A stretch of DNA of 46,248 nt from Pseudomonas sp. LP_7_YM (GTDB taxonomy: Bacteria > Pseudomonadota > Gammaproteobacteria > Pseudomonadales > Pseudomonadaceae): NCBI RefSeq assembly GCF_004364435.1, contig NZ_SOCT01000020.1, positions 1 through 46,248 of the forward strand. Direction: 5' to 3'. A program made the translations under genes and the position numbers. Each line of letters opens with the position of its first letter. Within the stretch, counting starts at the first letter, position 1. Below the pieces are notes generated by a model that was not told the origin of the DNA, ran no database searches, and saw only the letters and a list, made by a program, of their open reading frames with translations. Of the stretch, positions 15,516-24,012 are shown in pieces.

Positions 15516-17413
15516 GCGCTTTGCTCCAACTGACGGCCCGCGCCGCGTTTTTTCAAGTGAATCATCAACAGCGAAATGGCAGCTGGGGTAACCCCTGGAA
15601 TCCGCGAAGCCTGTCCAAGCGTCTCTGGCCGAGTGACCCCCAGCTTGCTCTGGATCTCTTTCGACAACCCGCAGATCCCGGTGTAATCAATATCCGGCGG
15701 CAGTTTAGTGTCTTCACTGGCGCGCAAGCGGGCGATTTCATCCTGCTGGCGGTCAATGTAACCGGCGTATTTGGTTTTGATCTCAACCTGCTCGGAGACC
15801 TGTGGATCACTCGACCCGTTACCGGTCAACGCGACAAGGCTCGCGTAGTCCACTTCCGGACGGCTCAGCAGGTTGAGCAGATTATATTCATGAGTCAGCG
15901 GTGTACCGAAATGTGCAGAAACAGCGTCGCCCTGTTCGGTGCCCGGACGAATCCAGGTTGATTTCAGCCGCTGTTCTTCCAGCTCGATGCCTTCGCGTTT
16001 GGCGCTAAAAGCTGCCCAACGCGCATCGTCGACCAAGCCCAGTTCGCGACCTTTTTCGGTCAAGCGCAGGTCAGCGTTATCCTCGCGCAGGATCAAACGA
16101 TATTCGGCGCGGGAAGTGAACATGCGGTACGGCTCCTGGGTGCCCAGGGTAATCAAGTCATCCACAAGCACACCGATGTACGCCTCATCACGGCGAGGAC
16201 ACCAGCTTTCCCTGCCTTGCGCACGCAGTGCAGCATTGGCACCCGCGAGCAGACCTTGCGCGCCAGCTTCTTCGTAACCGGTGGTGCCGTTGATTTGTCC
16301 GGCAAAGAACAGTCCGCCGATGACCTTGGTTTCCAGGCTGTACTTCAGATCGCGAGGATCGAAGTAGTCATATTCGATGGCGTATCCAGGACGGACGATA
16401 TGAGCGTTTTCCATTCCACGAATCGAACGCACGATCTGCAACTGCACGTCGAATGGCAGTGAAGTCGAAATACCGTTCGGATACAGCTCGTGCGTGGTCA
16501 ACCCTTCCGGCTCGATAAAGACCTGGTGACTCTCCTTGTCCGCAAAACGATGAATCTTGTCTTCGATCGACGGGCAATAACGCGGGCCCACCCCTTCAAT
16601 CTCGCCGGCAGCGGAATACATCGGCGATCGGTCCAGGTTCGCGGCGATGATTTCGTGGGTGCGCGCGTTAGTGTGAGTAATCCAGCAGCTCACCTGACGC
16701 GGATGCTGTTCTTTCGAACCCAGGAACGACATGACTGGAATCGGCGTGTCTCCCGGCTGCTCGGTCATCAGAGAAAAATCTACCGAACGGCCATCGATGC
16801 GCGGCGGCGTGCCTGTTTTCAGGCGGCCAACCCGCAGAGGCAACTCACGCAGGCGACGAGCCAGCGCAATGGAAGGCGGATCGCCCGCGCGCCCACCGGA
16901 ATAGTTCTGTAGGCCGATGTGGATAAGTCCACCCAGGAAGGTGCCCGTGGTCAGTACCACCGAATCTGCCATGAAACGCAGACCCATCTGAGTAACAACA
17001 CCGCGAACCTGATCCTGCTCGACGATCAGATCATCGCAGGACTGCTGAAATATCCACAGGTTCGGCTGGTTCTCTATGATTTCGCGAATAGCCGCTTTAT
17101 ACAAAATGCGGTCAGCCTGGGCGCGAGTTGCACGTACTGCCGGGCCTTTACGGCTGTTCAGTACGCGAAATTGGATGCCCCCCAGATCGCTGGCCATGGC
17201 CATGGCACCTCCGAGGGCATCGATCTCTTTGACCAGATGACTCTTGCCTATGCCCCCAATCGCAGGGTTACAGCTCATTTGACCGAGGGTTTCCACGTTA
17301 TGCGTGAGCAGCAGGGTTTTAGCACCCATGCGTGCAGACGCCAGTGCTGCCTCGGTACCGGCGTGACCGCCGCCGATAACGATCACTTCAAAACGGGAAG
17401 GGAAATCCACCAT
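15512..17413 (-). CDS. mnmG: tRNA uridine-34 carboxymethylaminomethyl modification enzyme
   Basis: FAD enzyme (formerly gidA) that with MnmE installs cmnm5 on wobble U34. 633 aa from the ATG at 17411-17413, chosen because MVDFPSRFEVIVIGGGHAG matches the family; the open frame upstream adds 35 non-conserved residues. The FAD motif VIGGGHAGTEAA lies at ~9-20, CNPAIGGIGKSHLVKEIDAL at ~46-65 and GLFFAGQINGTTGYEEA near 360-376. It includes a perfect DnaA box at 16918-16926. rsmG overlaps its end. Confidence 0.97.
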   Translation of the reverse strand: MVDFPSRFEVIVIGGGHAGTEAALASARMGAKTLLLTHNVETLGQMSCNPAIGGIGKSHLVKEIDALGGAMAMASDLGGIQFRVLNSRKGPAVRATRAQADRILYKAAIREIIENQPNLWIFQQSCDDLIVEQDQVRGVVTQMGLRFMADSVVLTTGTFLGGLIHIGLQNYSGGRAGDPPSIALARRLRELPLRVGRLKTGTPPRIDGRSVDFSLMTEQPGDTPIPVMSFLGSKEQHPRQVSCWITHTNARTHEIIAANLDRSPMYSAAGEIEGVGPRYCPSIEDKIHRFADKESHQVFIEPEGLTTHELYPNGISTSLPFDVQLQIVRSIRGMENAHIVRPGYAIEYDYFDPRDLKYSLETKVIGGLFFAGQINGTTGYEEAGAQGLLAGANAALRAQGRESWCPRRDEAYIGVLVDDLITLGTQEPYRMFTSRAEYRLILREDNADLRLTEKGRELGLVDDARWAAFSAKREGIELEEQRLKSTWIRPGTEQGDAVSAHFGTPLTHEYNLLNLLSRPEVDYASLVALTGNGSSDPQVSEQVEIKTKYAGYIDRQQDEIARLRASEDTKLPPDIDYTGICGLSKEIQSKLGVTRPETLGQASRIPGVTPAAISLLMIHLKKRGAGRQLEQSA

Positions 17414-17527
17414 GCACCTCGTGCCTGTTAATGGGGGGGTATAGGAAATTGGCGGCAAGTATAGGGACTTCCCCCCCTTGAAAGGAACCTTTTGCGCAAA
17501 ATTTAACCAGCTGTGCATAAAGGGCGG

Positions 17528-17786
17528 TTATAGAAATTAAAAAGAAAGAAATTTATAAGATCTTTGTTTTTATGTTTATTTTTATAGGGCGTGCTTTCTG
17601 TGGATAGATCCTCGAAAGCCTTTATCCGCGTGATGTATAGAGTTTCAAAACTCTGTGATCATGTAGGGATGAGGGCTTGGGATAAACCCTTTAAGCCTGT
17701 GGATTAAAGAGGTACTTGTCCACAGGCGCAGTTATCCTCAGCTCAAAGCCTGACTTATCAACCGAGCTAAGGCGCAGTTATGCACA
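17528..17786. other. Second DnaA-box and AT-rich region (oriC2-like) between mnmG and mnmE
   Basis: This lies in the gene-free stretch 17414-17936. An AT-rich block (17528-17586, long A/T tracts) is followed by DnaA-like boxes: TGTGGATAG 17599-17607, TGTGGATTA 17698-17706, TTGTCCACA 17716-17724, TTATCCTCA 17732-17740 and TTATGCACA 17778-17786. Each has one mismatch to the consensus. A second autonomously replicating segment next to gidA has been described in Pseudomonas. Whether it fires in the chromosome cannot be judged from sequence. Confidence 0.6.
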
Positions 17787-17890
17787 GGGCTTATGTGGCC
17801 GGTTCGGATGATTGCTCAGCAAATAACATGCGTGCGCAAGCCGCCCGCTGCCTTTTTGAGCCCAGTCGAATTTTAAGTGAGAGGTTTGAA

Positions 17891-17920
17891 TAGGCAGATC
17901 GATGAGAATCGATCTGCCTA
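17891..17920 (-). terminator. Perfect 13-bp hairpin after mnmE
   Basis: TAGGCAGATCGAT (17891-17903) pairs exactly with ATCGATCTGCCTA (17908-17920) around a GAGA tetraloop, 16 bp past the mnmE stop. The minus-strand tail has only short T stretches, so it is a likely but not ideal intrinsic terminator. Confidence 0.7.
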
Positions 17921-17936
17921 GGGAAGAGCAAAAGGG

Positions 17937-19307
17937 TTATTTGCCGATGCAGAAACTGGAAAAGATGCGTCCAAGCAAATCATCTGAGCTGAACGCTCCG
18001 GTGATTTCTCCCAGAAATTGCTGAGCAAGGCGCAGATCCTCAGCAAGGAGCTCGCCAGCGCCAGCCAAAGTCAGCTGTGAACGCCCGTGATCGAGCGAGG
18101 CGCTGGCCCGGTCAAGCGCTTCGAGATGGCGACGACGTGCGCTGAAGCTGCTTTCGGAGGTCTGTTGATAACCCATGCAGGCTTTCAGGTGTTCGCGAAG
18201 CAGTTCAAGACCCTCGCCGCCCGTCCTGGCACTTAGGTTGATGGTGACGTGGCCGTCTGCGCTCACCTGCAAACCGACGGGATCGCCGCTGATGTCGGTT
18301 TTATTACGAATCAAGGTGACGTGAGCAGGATCAGGTCGCTCTTCCAGAAACTCTGGCCACAGGGCAAACGGGTTAACCGCTTCCGGAGCCGTCGCGTCGA
18401 CCACCAACAGAATGCGATCGGCCTCGGCAATGGCCTTGAGTGCTCGCTCGACGCCTATTTTCTCAACCTGGTCCTCGGTATCGCGCAGTCCTGCAGTGTC
18501 CACCACGTGAAGCGGCATGCCGTCTATGTGGATATGTTCACGCAATACGTCGCGTGTGGTACCCGCAATTTCTGTCACGATCGCTGCTTCTCTTCCCGCC
18601 AAAGCGTTGAGCAGGCTCGATTTACCAGCGTTGGGCCGTCCGGCAATAACCACCGTCATGCCGTCTCGAAGCAGCGCACCTTGGTTGGCTTCACGCTGAA
18701 CTGTGGACAATTGTTCACGGACCTCATCGAGCATACGCAGAACATGGCCATCAGCAAGGAAGTCGATTTCCTCCTCGGGAAAGTCGATGGCCGCTTCTAC
18801 ATAAATCCGTAGCTTGATCAGTTGTTCCGTCAGGTTATGCACACGTAGTGAAAAGGCACCCTGCAATGAGCGCAAGGCATTACGCGCCGCTTGGGTAGAA
18901 CTGGCTTCGATCAAATCAGCAATGGCCTCAGCTTGAGCCAGATCCAGTTTGTCGTTGAGGAAGGCACGTTCACTGAATTCGCCCGGCCTTGCCAGACGGC
19001 TACCGAGTTGTACACAGCGCTGCAGCAACATATCCAGCACAACCGGGCCGCCATGACCCTGAAGCTCCAGGACGTCTTCCCCGGTGAAGGAATTAGGACC
19101 TGGGAAGTACAGTGCAACACCCTGATCAATGACCTGATCATTGCCATCGCGGAAGGGGCCGTAATGAGCGTGTCGCGGTTGCGGCAGTTTGCCAAGTATC
19201 GCTTTGGCAGCGGTGGCAGCCAGCGGTCCGGAGATTCGCACAATGCCAACCCCGCCTCTTCCTTGGGCAGTAGCGATGGCGGCGATGGTTTCACGAGGGA
19301 CGTTCAT
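17937..19307 (-). CDS. mnmE: tRNA modification GTPase MnmE
   Basis: Partner of MnmG in U34 modification; formerly trmE. 456 aa from the ATG at 19305-19307 (MNVPRETIAAIATAQGRGGVG). The N-terminal folate-binding domain is followed by an inserted G domain with P-loop GRPNAGKSS (~223-231), switch TTRDV, DTAGLRD (G3) and NKTD (G4). The C-terminus ends in the catalytic CIGK motif, so the protein is complete. Confidence 0.98.
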   Translation of the reverse strand: MNVPRETIAAIATAQGRGGVGIVRISGPLAATAAKAILGKLPQPRHAHYGPFRDGNDQVIDQGVALYFPGPNSFTGEDVLELQGHGGPVVLDMLLQRCVQLGSRLARPGEFSERAFLNDKLDLAQAEAIADLIEASSTQAARNALRSLQGAFSLRVHNLTEQLIKLRIYVEAAIDFPEEEIDFLADGHVLRMLDEVREQLSTVQREANQGALLRDGMTVVIAGRPNAGKSSLLNALAGREAAIVTEIAGTTRDVLREHIHIDGMPLHVVDTAGLRDTEDQVEKIGVERALKAIAEADRILLVVDATAPEAVNPFALWPEFLEERPDPAHVTLIRNKTDISGDPVGLQVSADGHVTINLSARTGGEGLELLREHLKACMGYQQTSESSFSARRRHLEALDRASASLDHGRSQLTLAGAGELLAEDLRLAQQFLGEITGAFSSDDLLGRIFSSFCIGK

Positions 19308-19336
19308 GGTCCGGCTCCTGAATAAACTGACGGATA

Positions 19337-19361
19337 GCAAAACGCCCCACGAGGGGGCGTT
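19337..19361 (-). terminator. Intrinsic terminator between yidC and mnmE
   Basis: AACGCCCC (19341-19348) pairs with GGGGCGTT (19354-19361) over a 5-nt loop. On the minus strand it is followed by TTTTGC, placing it 26 bp after the yidC stop. Confidence 0.75.
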
Positions 19362-19386
19362 CTGAATTACTTATTCACAGGGTAGT

Positions 19387-21066
19387 TCAAGCTGCGGCTT
19401 TCTTGGCCTTGGCCTCGATGCTACGCGTGATATACCACTGCTGAGTGATGGACAGGGTGTTGTTCACAACCCAGTACAGCACCAGACCTGCCGGGAACCA
19501 CAGGAAGAAGAAGGTGAAGATGATTGGCATCAGCTTCATGACCTTGGCTTGCATCGGATCCGGTGGAGTCGGGTTCAGACGCTGCTGAATAAACATGGTC
19601 GCGCCCATGATGATCGGCAGGATGAAGAAAGGATCCTTGATCGACAGGTCGGTTATCCACAATAGCCAAGGCGCCTGACGCATCTCTACGCTTTCCAGCA
19701 ATACCCAATACAGCGAAAGAAACACGGGCATCTGGACAAGAATAGGCAGACATCCACCCAGCGGGTTGATCTTCTCTTTCTTGTACAACTCCATCATCGA
19801 CTGCGAGAGTTTCTGACGGTCGTCCCCATGTTGTTCTTTCAGCGCAGCAAGTCGCGGCGCAACGGCACGCATACGCGCCATCGACTTATAGCTGGCTGCA
19901 GACAGAGGGAAGAACAGTGCTTTGATCAGCATGGTCAGGAAGATGATCGACCAACCCCAGTTACCCACAATGCTGTGGATATGTTGCAGCAACCAGAATA
20001 TCGGCTGGGCAATGAACCAGAGAATGCCGTAATCCACAGTCAATTCCAGACCTGGGGACAACTCTTTCAGAACAGCCTGACTCTTGGGACCGGCGTAAAG
20101 CGTGGTCGTTGTTTCAGCCTTGGCGCCCGGTGCGACGGTGAGGGCCGGACCGGTGAAACCGATGATGTAGTTACCCGCGCTGTCCTTGCGGGTAGTCACG
20201 GTATTGCTGTCAGCGTTGTTCGGGATCCATGCGGTCACGAAATAATGCTGCAGCCAGGCTACCCAACCACCTTGAACCGTATCCTTGACCGAGCCTTTAT
20301 CGATGTCCTTCATCGAGACCTTTTTGTAAGGCTCCGAAGGTGTCCACATTGCTGCGCCCAGGTAAGTCGCAGTACCGGTCGCCGTGGTCGACGAAGGATC
20401 GGCACTTGCGTCGCGCTTGAGCTGGGCAAACAGATTGCCGTTCCACGCTTGCATGCTCTGGTTGTCGATGAGGTAGCTGACAGTCAGGTCGTACAGCCCG
20501 CGTTTGAAGGTAAAACGCTTGATGTAGTTGACGCCGGCATCGCTGAATTTCAGGTCAACGACGAGGTCGTTCTGACCGTCGGTCAATTGGTAGCTTTTCT
20601 GAGCGGAGGCATACACCGGCCGACCCGTCGCGCGGGCATCGGGACCGTTTGCACCGGTCAGGCCGCTTTGTGCGAGAAAAGTACGCTCGCCACCGTTATC
20701 GAATAACTGGAACGCGATCTCGGGATGATCCTGACGGCGTGGATAAAGTGGCAAGCGAAGCTGCGCGACATCACCACCCACAGGGTCGATCTCCAGATCC
20801 AGTACGTCGGTCTTCACCTGGATCAGGTTTTTGCTGACCGCTACCGGCATGTCGGCAGGTGCAGCAACTTCACCCGTCGCACTTGGCACGTCCGCGTTGG
20901 CGGAAGTTGTGCCTTGAGGAGTGTCAGGGAGAGCGGATGTATTGGTGTTGGCGGCAACATTCTGAGTCGGCAGGGCAGCTTGACCATAGTCCTGGTTCCA
21001 TTTCAGGACACCGACATAGGTCACGATTGCCAGGGCGACGATCAGGATCGTGCGTTTAATATCCAT
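19387..21066 (-). CDS. yidC: Membrane protein insertase YidC
   Basis: Inserts and folds inner-membrane proteins, alone or with SecYEG; atp subunit c is a classical client. 559 aa: an N-terminal anchor helix (MDIKRTILIVALAIVTYVGV), a low-complexity linker (~28-80), the periplasmic beta-super-sandwich domain (~80-330) and the conserved five-helix core (~345-550) with GGCLPILVQMPVFLSLYWVL. It is 2 bp after yidD. It contains a perfect DnaA box (19653-19661). Confidence 0.98.
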   Translation of the reverse strand: MDIKRTILIVALAIVTYVGVLKWNQDYGQAALPTQNVAANTNTSALPDTPQGTTSANADVPSATGEVAAPADMPVAVSKNLIQVKTDVLDLEIDPVGGDVAQLRLPLYPRRQDHPEIAFQLFDNGGERTFLAQSGLTGANGPDARATGRPVYASAQKSYQLTDGQNDLVVDLKFSDAGVNYIKRFTFKRGLYDLTVSYLIDNQSMQAWNGNLFAQLKRDASADPSSTTATGTATYLGAAMWTPSEPYKKVSMKDIDKGSVKDTVQGGWVAWLQHYFVTAWIPNNADSNTVTTRKDSAGNYIIGFTGPALTVAPGAKAETTTTLYAGPKSQAVLKELSPGLELTVDYGILWFIAQPIFWLLQHIHSIVGNWGWSIIFLTMLIKALFFPLSAASYKSMARMRAVAPRLAALKEQHGDDRQKLSQSMMELYKKEKINPLGGCLPILVQMPVFLSLYWVLLESVEMRQAPWLLWITDLSIKDPFFILPIIMGATMFIQQRLNPTPPDPMQAKVMKLMPIIFTFFFLWFPAGLVLYWVVNNTLSITQQWYITRSIEAKAKKAAA

Positions 21067-21068
21067 GA

Positions 21069-21314
21069 TTACTCGGCCATCGAAGAGGAACGGGAGGTGG
21101 GAGCTGGTGGAACCGGGTCAAAACCACCGGGATTCCACGGATGACAGCGACCTAAGCGGCGTAAGGTCAACCAGCCACCGCGTACCAGGCCATGAATTTC
21201 AATGGCTTCGTACGCATAGCAGGAACAACTGGGGTAGAAACGACAATGACTGGCCATCAAGGGGCTGATGGCATAGCGGTAAAACTGGATCGGAACGAGT
21301 GCCAGTTTACGCAT
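21069..21314 (-). CDS. yidD: Membrane protein insertion efficiency factor YidD
   Basis: Small, basic 81-aa protein with the family signature YRYAISPLMASHCRFYPSCS (~13-32) and CYAYEAI, including the conserved cysteines. It overlaps the end of rnpA by 8 bp and abuts yidC, the usual rpmH-rnpA-yidD-yidC order. Confidence 0.96.
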   Translation of the reverse strand: MRKLALVPIQFYRYAISPLMASHCRFYPSCSCYAYEAIEIHGLVRGGWLTLRRLGRCHPWNPGGFDPVPPAPTSRSSSMAE

Positions 21315-21711
21315 CAGGACTGTCTACCCCCGCAGTTTCGGTTTTGGCTTCTGTAGTTGACCGGCTGCGCGCCAGACGTTTCCAGAGCTTGCCGAAATGC
21401 TGAATCAATTCGGGGTTTTCAATGTCACCCAAGCCTTTTCGCGCGACGACCACGATATCCCATCCAATCAGGTTGTCCTGGTGGAGACGAAACGATTCGC
21501 GCATCAGGCGTTTCAAGCGATTGCGCTCGACGGAGAGCTTTACGCTCTTCTTACCAATCACCAGTCCCAAGCGGGCGTGATCCAGGTCGTTGTTGCGCAC
21601 AAGGAGCAGAAGATTTTTCCCCGGAACCTTGCCGGCGGGGGAGTCAAAGACTGCCTTGAAATGTCGGGGTGTCAGCAAACGCTTTTCCCGACTGAAGTCC
21701 TGACTCACCAC
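21307..21711 (-). CDS. rnpA: Ribonuclease P protein component
   Basis: Basic protein cofactor of RNase P, which matures tRNA 5' ends. 134 aa. The RNR box ERNRLKRLMRESFR (~61-74) is the RNA-binding signature; FSREKRLLTPRHFKAVF is the typical N-terminus. The C-terminal ~20 residues are a variable tail. It is 13 bp downstream of rpmH. Confidence 0.97.
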   Translation of the reverse strand: MVSQDFSREKRLLTPRHFKAVFDSPAGKVPGKNLLLLVRNNDLDHARLGLVIGKKSVKLSVERNRLKRLMRESFRLHQDNLIGWDIVVVARKGLGDIENPELIQHFGKLWKRLARSRSTTEAKTETAGVDSPDA

Positions 21712-21724
21712 CTGTGCCGATTAA

Positions 21725-21859
21725 TCAAACTGCCAGACGCTTACGGCCCTTGGCGCGACGACGCGACAGAACTGCACGGCCGTTTTTGGTAGCCATACGA
21801 GCACGGAAGCCGTGGGTGCGGGCGCGCTTGATGGTGCTCGGTTGGAAAGTACGTTTCAT
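21725..21859 (-). CDS. rpmH: 50S ribosomal protein L34
   Basis: A 44-aa, very basic ribosomal protein starting [20 protein letters not shown] and ending [10 protein letters not shown], the full expected length. It heads the rpmH-rnpA-yidD-yidC group and diverges from dnaA across oriC; its promoter should lie in 21860-21960. Confidence 0.98.
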
Positions 21860-21989
21860 GGTGTGTTACCTGGTTCGTCCACAACGGGCCGGAATGACCC
21901 CGTTTTAAGAGAGCGGGGATTCTAGAGAAAGCAAGCTCGCAGGTCAATTTCCAACCAACGTTTCCTGCATTTACTTCTTATGCGGTTTT

Positions 21990-22386
21990 CACGAGCAAAG
22001 GCTCGAACCTTTTCGGGAGCGCTGGACCTTAGACATAAATATAAAGAAGGAAAGTATTTAAAGCTTTTCTGTAAAGCTTATAAAAGCTTAGGGACAGATA
22101 TTCTGTGGATAACATCCTGTAAGCCTTATTTTACGTACTGTACAGAGAACCAAAAGTCTGTCGAAAAGCGGTGACGCTCCTGTGCTGCAACCTCGGAAAA
22201 CCTGTGCGTAAAAGCGCTACTTATCCACAGTGTACTTACCCACAGGTTTCAACCCTGAGTTATGCAGTGACCTCACATGCGGTTATCCACAGAGCTTATG
22301 CACATGCCATTTGTCGGGTTTTATATCGATAAGATCTTGATTTTGGGGTCTGTGTTGGTGTGTCACATGTGGATAAGTCCGGTAGG
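21990..22386. other. Chromosomal replication origin oriC
   Basis: This fills the rpmH-dnaA intergenic region (21860-22444). Perfect DnaA boxes lie at 22104-22112 (reverse), 22221-22229, 22283-22291 and 22378-22386 (reverse); near-perfect ones at 22236-22244 (TTACCCACA) and 22296-22304 (TTATGCACA). An AT-rich stretch at 22034-22090 with three AAGCTT-containing repeats is the likely unwinding element on the rpmH side; a second AT-rich patch (22321-22345) holds a GATC. Divergent rpmH and dnaA and the outward gene polarity support this as the main origin. Confidence 0.93.
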
Positions 22387-22444
22387 GGTGGTTACAATGG
22401 GCGCATGTTTTGCCTCACCGGCTTTCGAAACTTAGGGGATATCC

Positions 22445-23977
22445 GTGTCAGTGGAACTTTGGCAGCAGTGCGTAGAGCTTTTGCGCGATGAACTGCCTGC
22501 CCAGCAATTCAACACCTGGATCCGTCCGCTACAGGTCGAAGCCGAAGGCGACGAGTTGCGTGTCTATGCGCCGAACAGGTTCGTGCTCGATTGGGTGAAT
22601 GAAAAGTACTTGAGCCGGATGCTTGAATTATTGGGAGAGCATGGCCAGGGCATTGCCCCTGCGCTTTCCTTATTAATAGGTAGCAAGCGCAGTTCGGCCC
22701 CCCGTGCTGCGCCGAATGCGCCCTTGGCAGCTGCAGCGGCTGCCCAATCGAATCAGCAGGCCGTGGCGGCTCATACGCCTTTGCCTTCTGCCGCTTCAGA
22801 GCCTGCCTTGGCCCCGGCTCCCATCGTGCAAGCTTCGCTGAACGTCGATAATGAACCTTCGCGTGCGAGTTTCGACCCAATGGCGGGTGCGAGCTCCCAG
22901 CAGGCTCCAGCGCGTGCCGAGCAACGCAGTGTTCAGGTTGAAGGTGCGCTCAAGCACACCAGTTACCTGAACCGTACTTTCACGTTTGAGAATTTCGTCG
23001 AAGGTAAATCCAACCAGTTGGCCCGCGCCGCCGCATGGCAGGTCGCGGATAATCCGAAGCACGGTTACAACCCGCTCTTTCTCTATGGAGGAGTTGGCTT
23101 GGGTAAAACTCACTTGATGCATGCTGTGGGTAACCATCTGCTCAAGAAAAATCCGAATGCCAAGGTGGTGTATTTGCATTCCGAGCGATTCGTTGCAGAT
23201 ATGGTCAAGGCGCTGCAGCTAAACGCTATCAACGAGTTCAAGCGTTTTTATCGCTCGGTCGACGCGTTGCTGATCGACGATATTCAATTTTTCGCTCGCA
23301 AGGAGCGGTCGCAGGAAGAGTTTTTCCACACCTTTAACGCGTTGCTCGAAGGCGGTCAGCAGGTGATCTTGACCAGTGACCGCTATCCCAAGGAAATTGA
23401 AGGACTTGAAGAGCGGCTGAAGTCGCGTTTCGGTTGGGGTTTGACCGTTGCTGTCGAGCCGCCAGAGCTGGAAACTCGCGTGGCCATTCTCATGAAGAAA
23501 GCAGATCAGGCGAAGGTCGAACTTCCTCATGATGCTGCTTTTTTCATCGCCCAGCGTATTCGCTCAAACGTGCGGGAACTCGAAGGTGCGCTCAAGCGTG
23601 TGATTGCTCACTCGCACTTCATGGGGCGCGACATCACTATTGAGCTGATTCGAGAATCACTTAAGGATCTGCTTGCGCTACAGGACAAGCTGGTGAGTGT
23701 GGATAACATCCAGCGCACCGTCGCCGAGTACTACAAGATCAAGATCTCCGACCTTTTGTCGAAGCGTCGTTCGAGATCGGTCGCCCGTCCGCGACAGGTA
23801 GCGATGGCTCTGTCCAAGGAGTTAACCAACCACAGTCTGCCGGAAATTGGCGATGTGTTTGGCGGACGTGACCACACAACCGTGCTTCACGCGTGCCGCA
23901 AGATCAACGAACTTAAAGAATCCGATGCGGATATCCGCGAGGACTACAAGAACCTGCTGCGCACTTTGACTACGTAA
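22445..23977 (+). CDS. dnaA: Chromosomal replication initiator DnaA
   Basis: Binds DnaA boxes and melts oriC. 510 aa from a GTG start (SVELWQQCVELLRDELPAQQ is the conserved N-terminus). Domain I ~1-80; a proline/alanine-rich linker (~85-170); the AAA+ domain with Walker A GGVGLGKTHLMHA (~216-228) and Walker B LLIDDIQFF (~274-282); and the domain IV DNA-binding signature GGRDHTTVLHACRKI (~474-488). A perfect DnaA box at 23698-23706 lies inside the coding sequence. Confidence 0.98.
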   Translation: MSVELWQQCVELLRDELPAQQFNTWIRPLQVEAEGDELRVYAPNRFVLDWVNEKYLSRMLELLGEHGQGIAPALSLLIGSKRSSAPRAAPNAPLAAAAAAQSNQQAVAAHTPLPSAASEPALAPAPIVQASLNVDNEPSRASFDPMAGASSQQAPARAEQRSVQVEGALKHTSYLNRTFTFENFVEGKSNQLARAAAWQVADNPKHGYNPLFLYGGVGLGKTHLMHAVGNHLLKKNPNAKVVYLHSERFVADMVKALQLNAINEFKRFYRSVDALLIDDIQFFARKERSQEEFFHTFNALLEGGQQVILTSDRYPKEIEGLEERLKSRFGWGLTVAVEPPELETRVAILMKKADQAKVELPHDAAFFIAQRIRSNVRELEGALKRVIAHSHFMGRDITIELIRESLKDLLALQDKLVSVDNIQRTVAEYYKIKISDLLSKRRSRSVARPRQVAMALSKELTNHSLPEIGDVFGGRDHTTVLHACRKINELKESDADIREDYKNLLRTLTT

Positions 23978-24012
23978 TGCCAGCGCAGCTTATCAAGGCA
24001 AGGGACTAGACC

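Noticed and set aside
14604..15533. 309-codon plus-strand open frame
   Set aside because: Spans antisense of parA and rsmG across a real intergenic boundary; no family features.
22034..22090. Short AAGCTT repeats as a CRISPR or satellite array
   Set aside because: Irregular spacing, short units and a position beside DnaA boxes fit an origin unwinding element.
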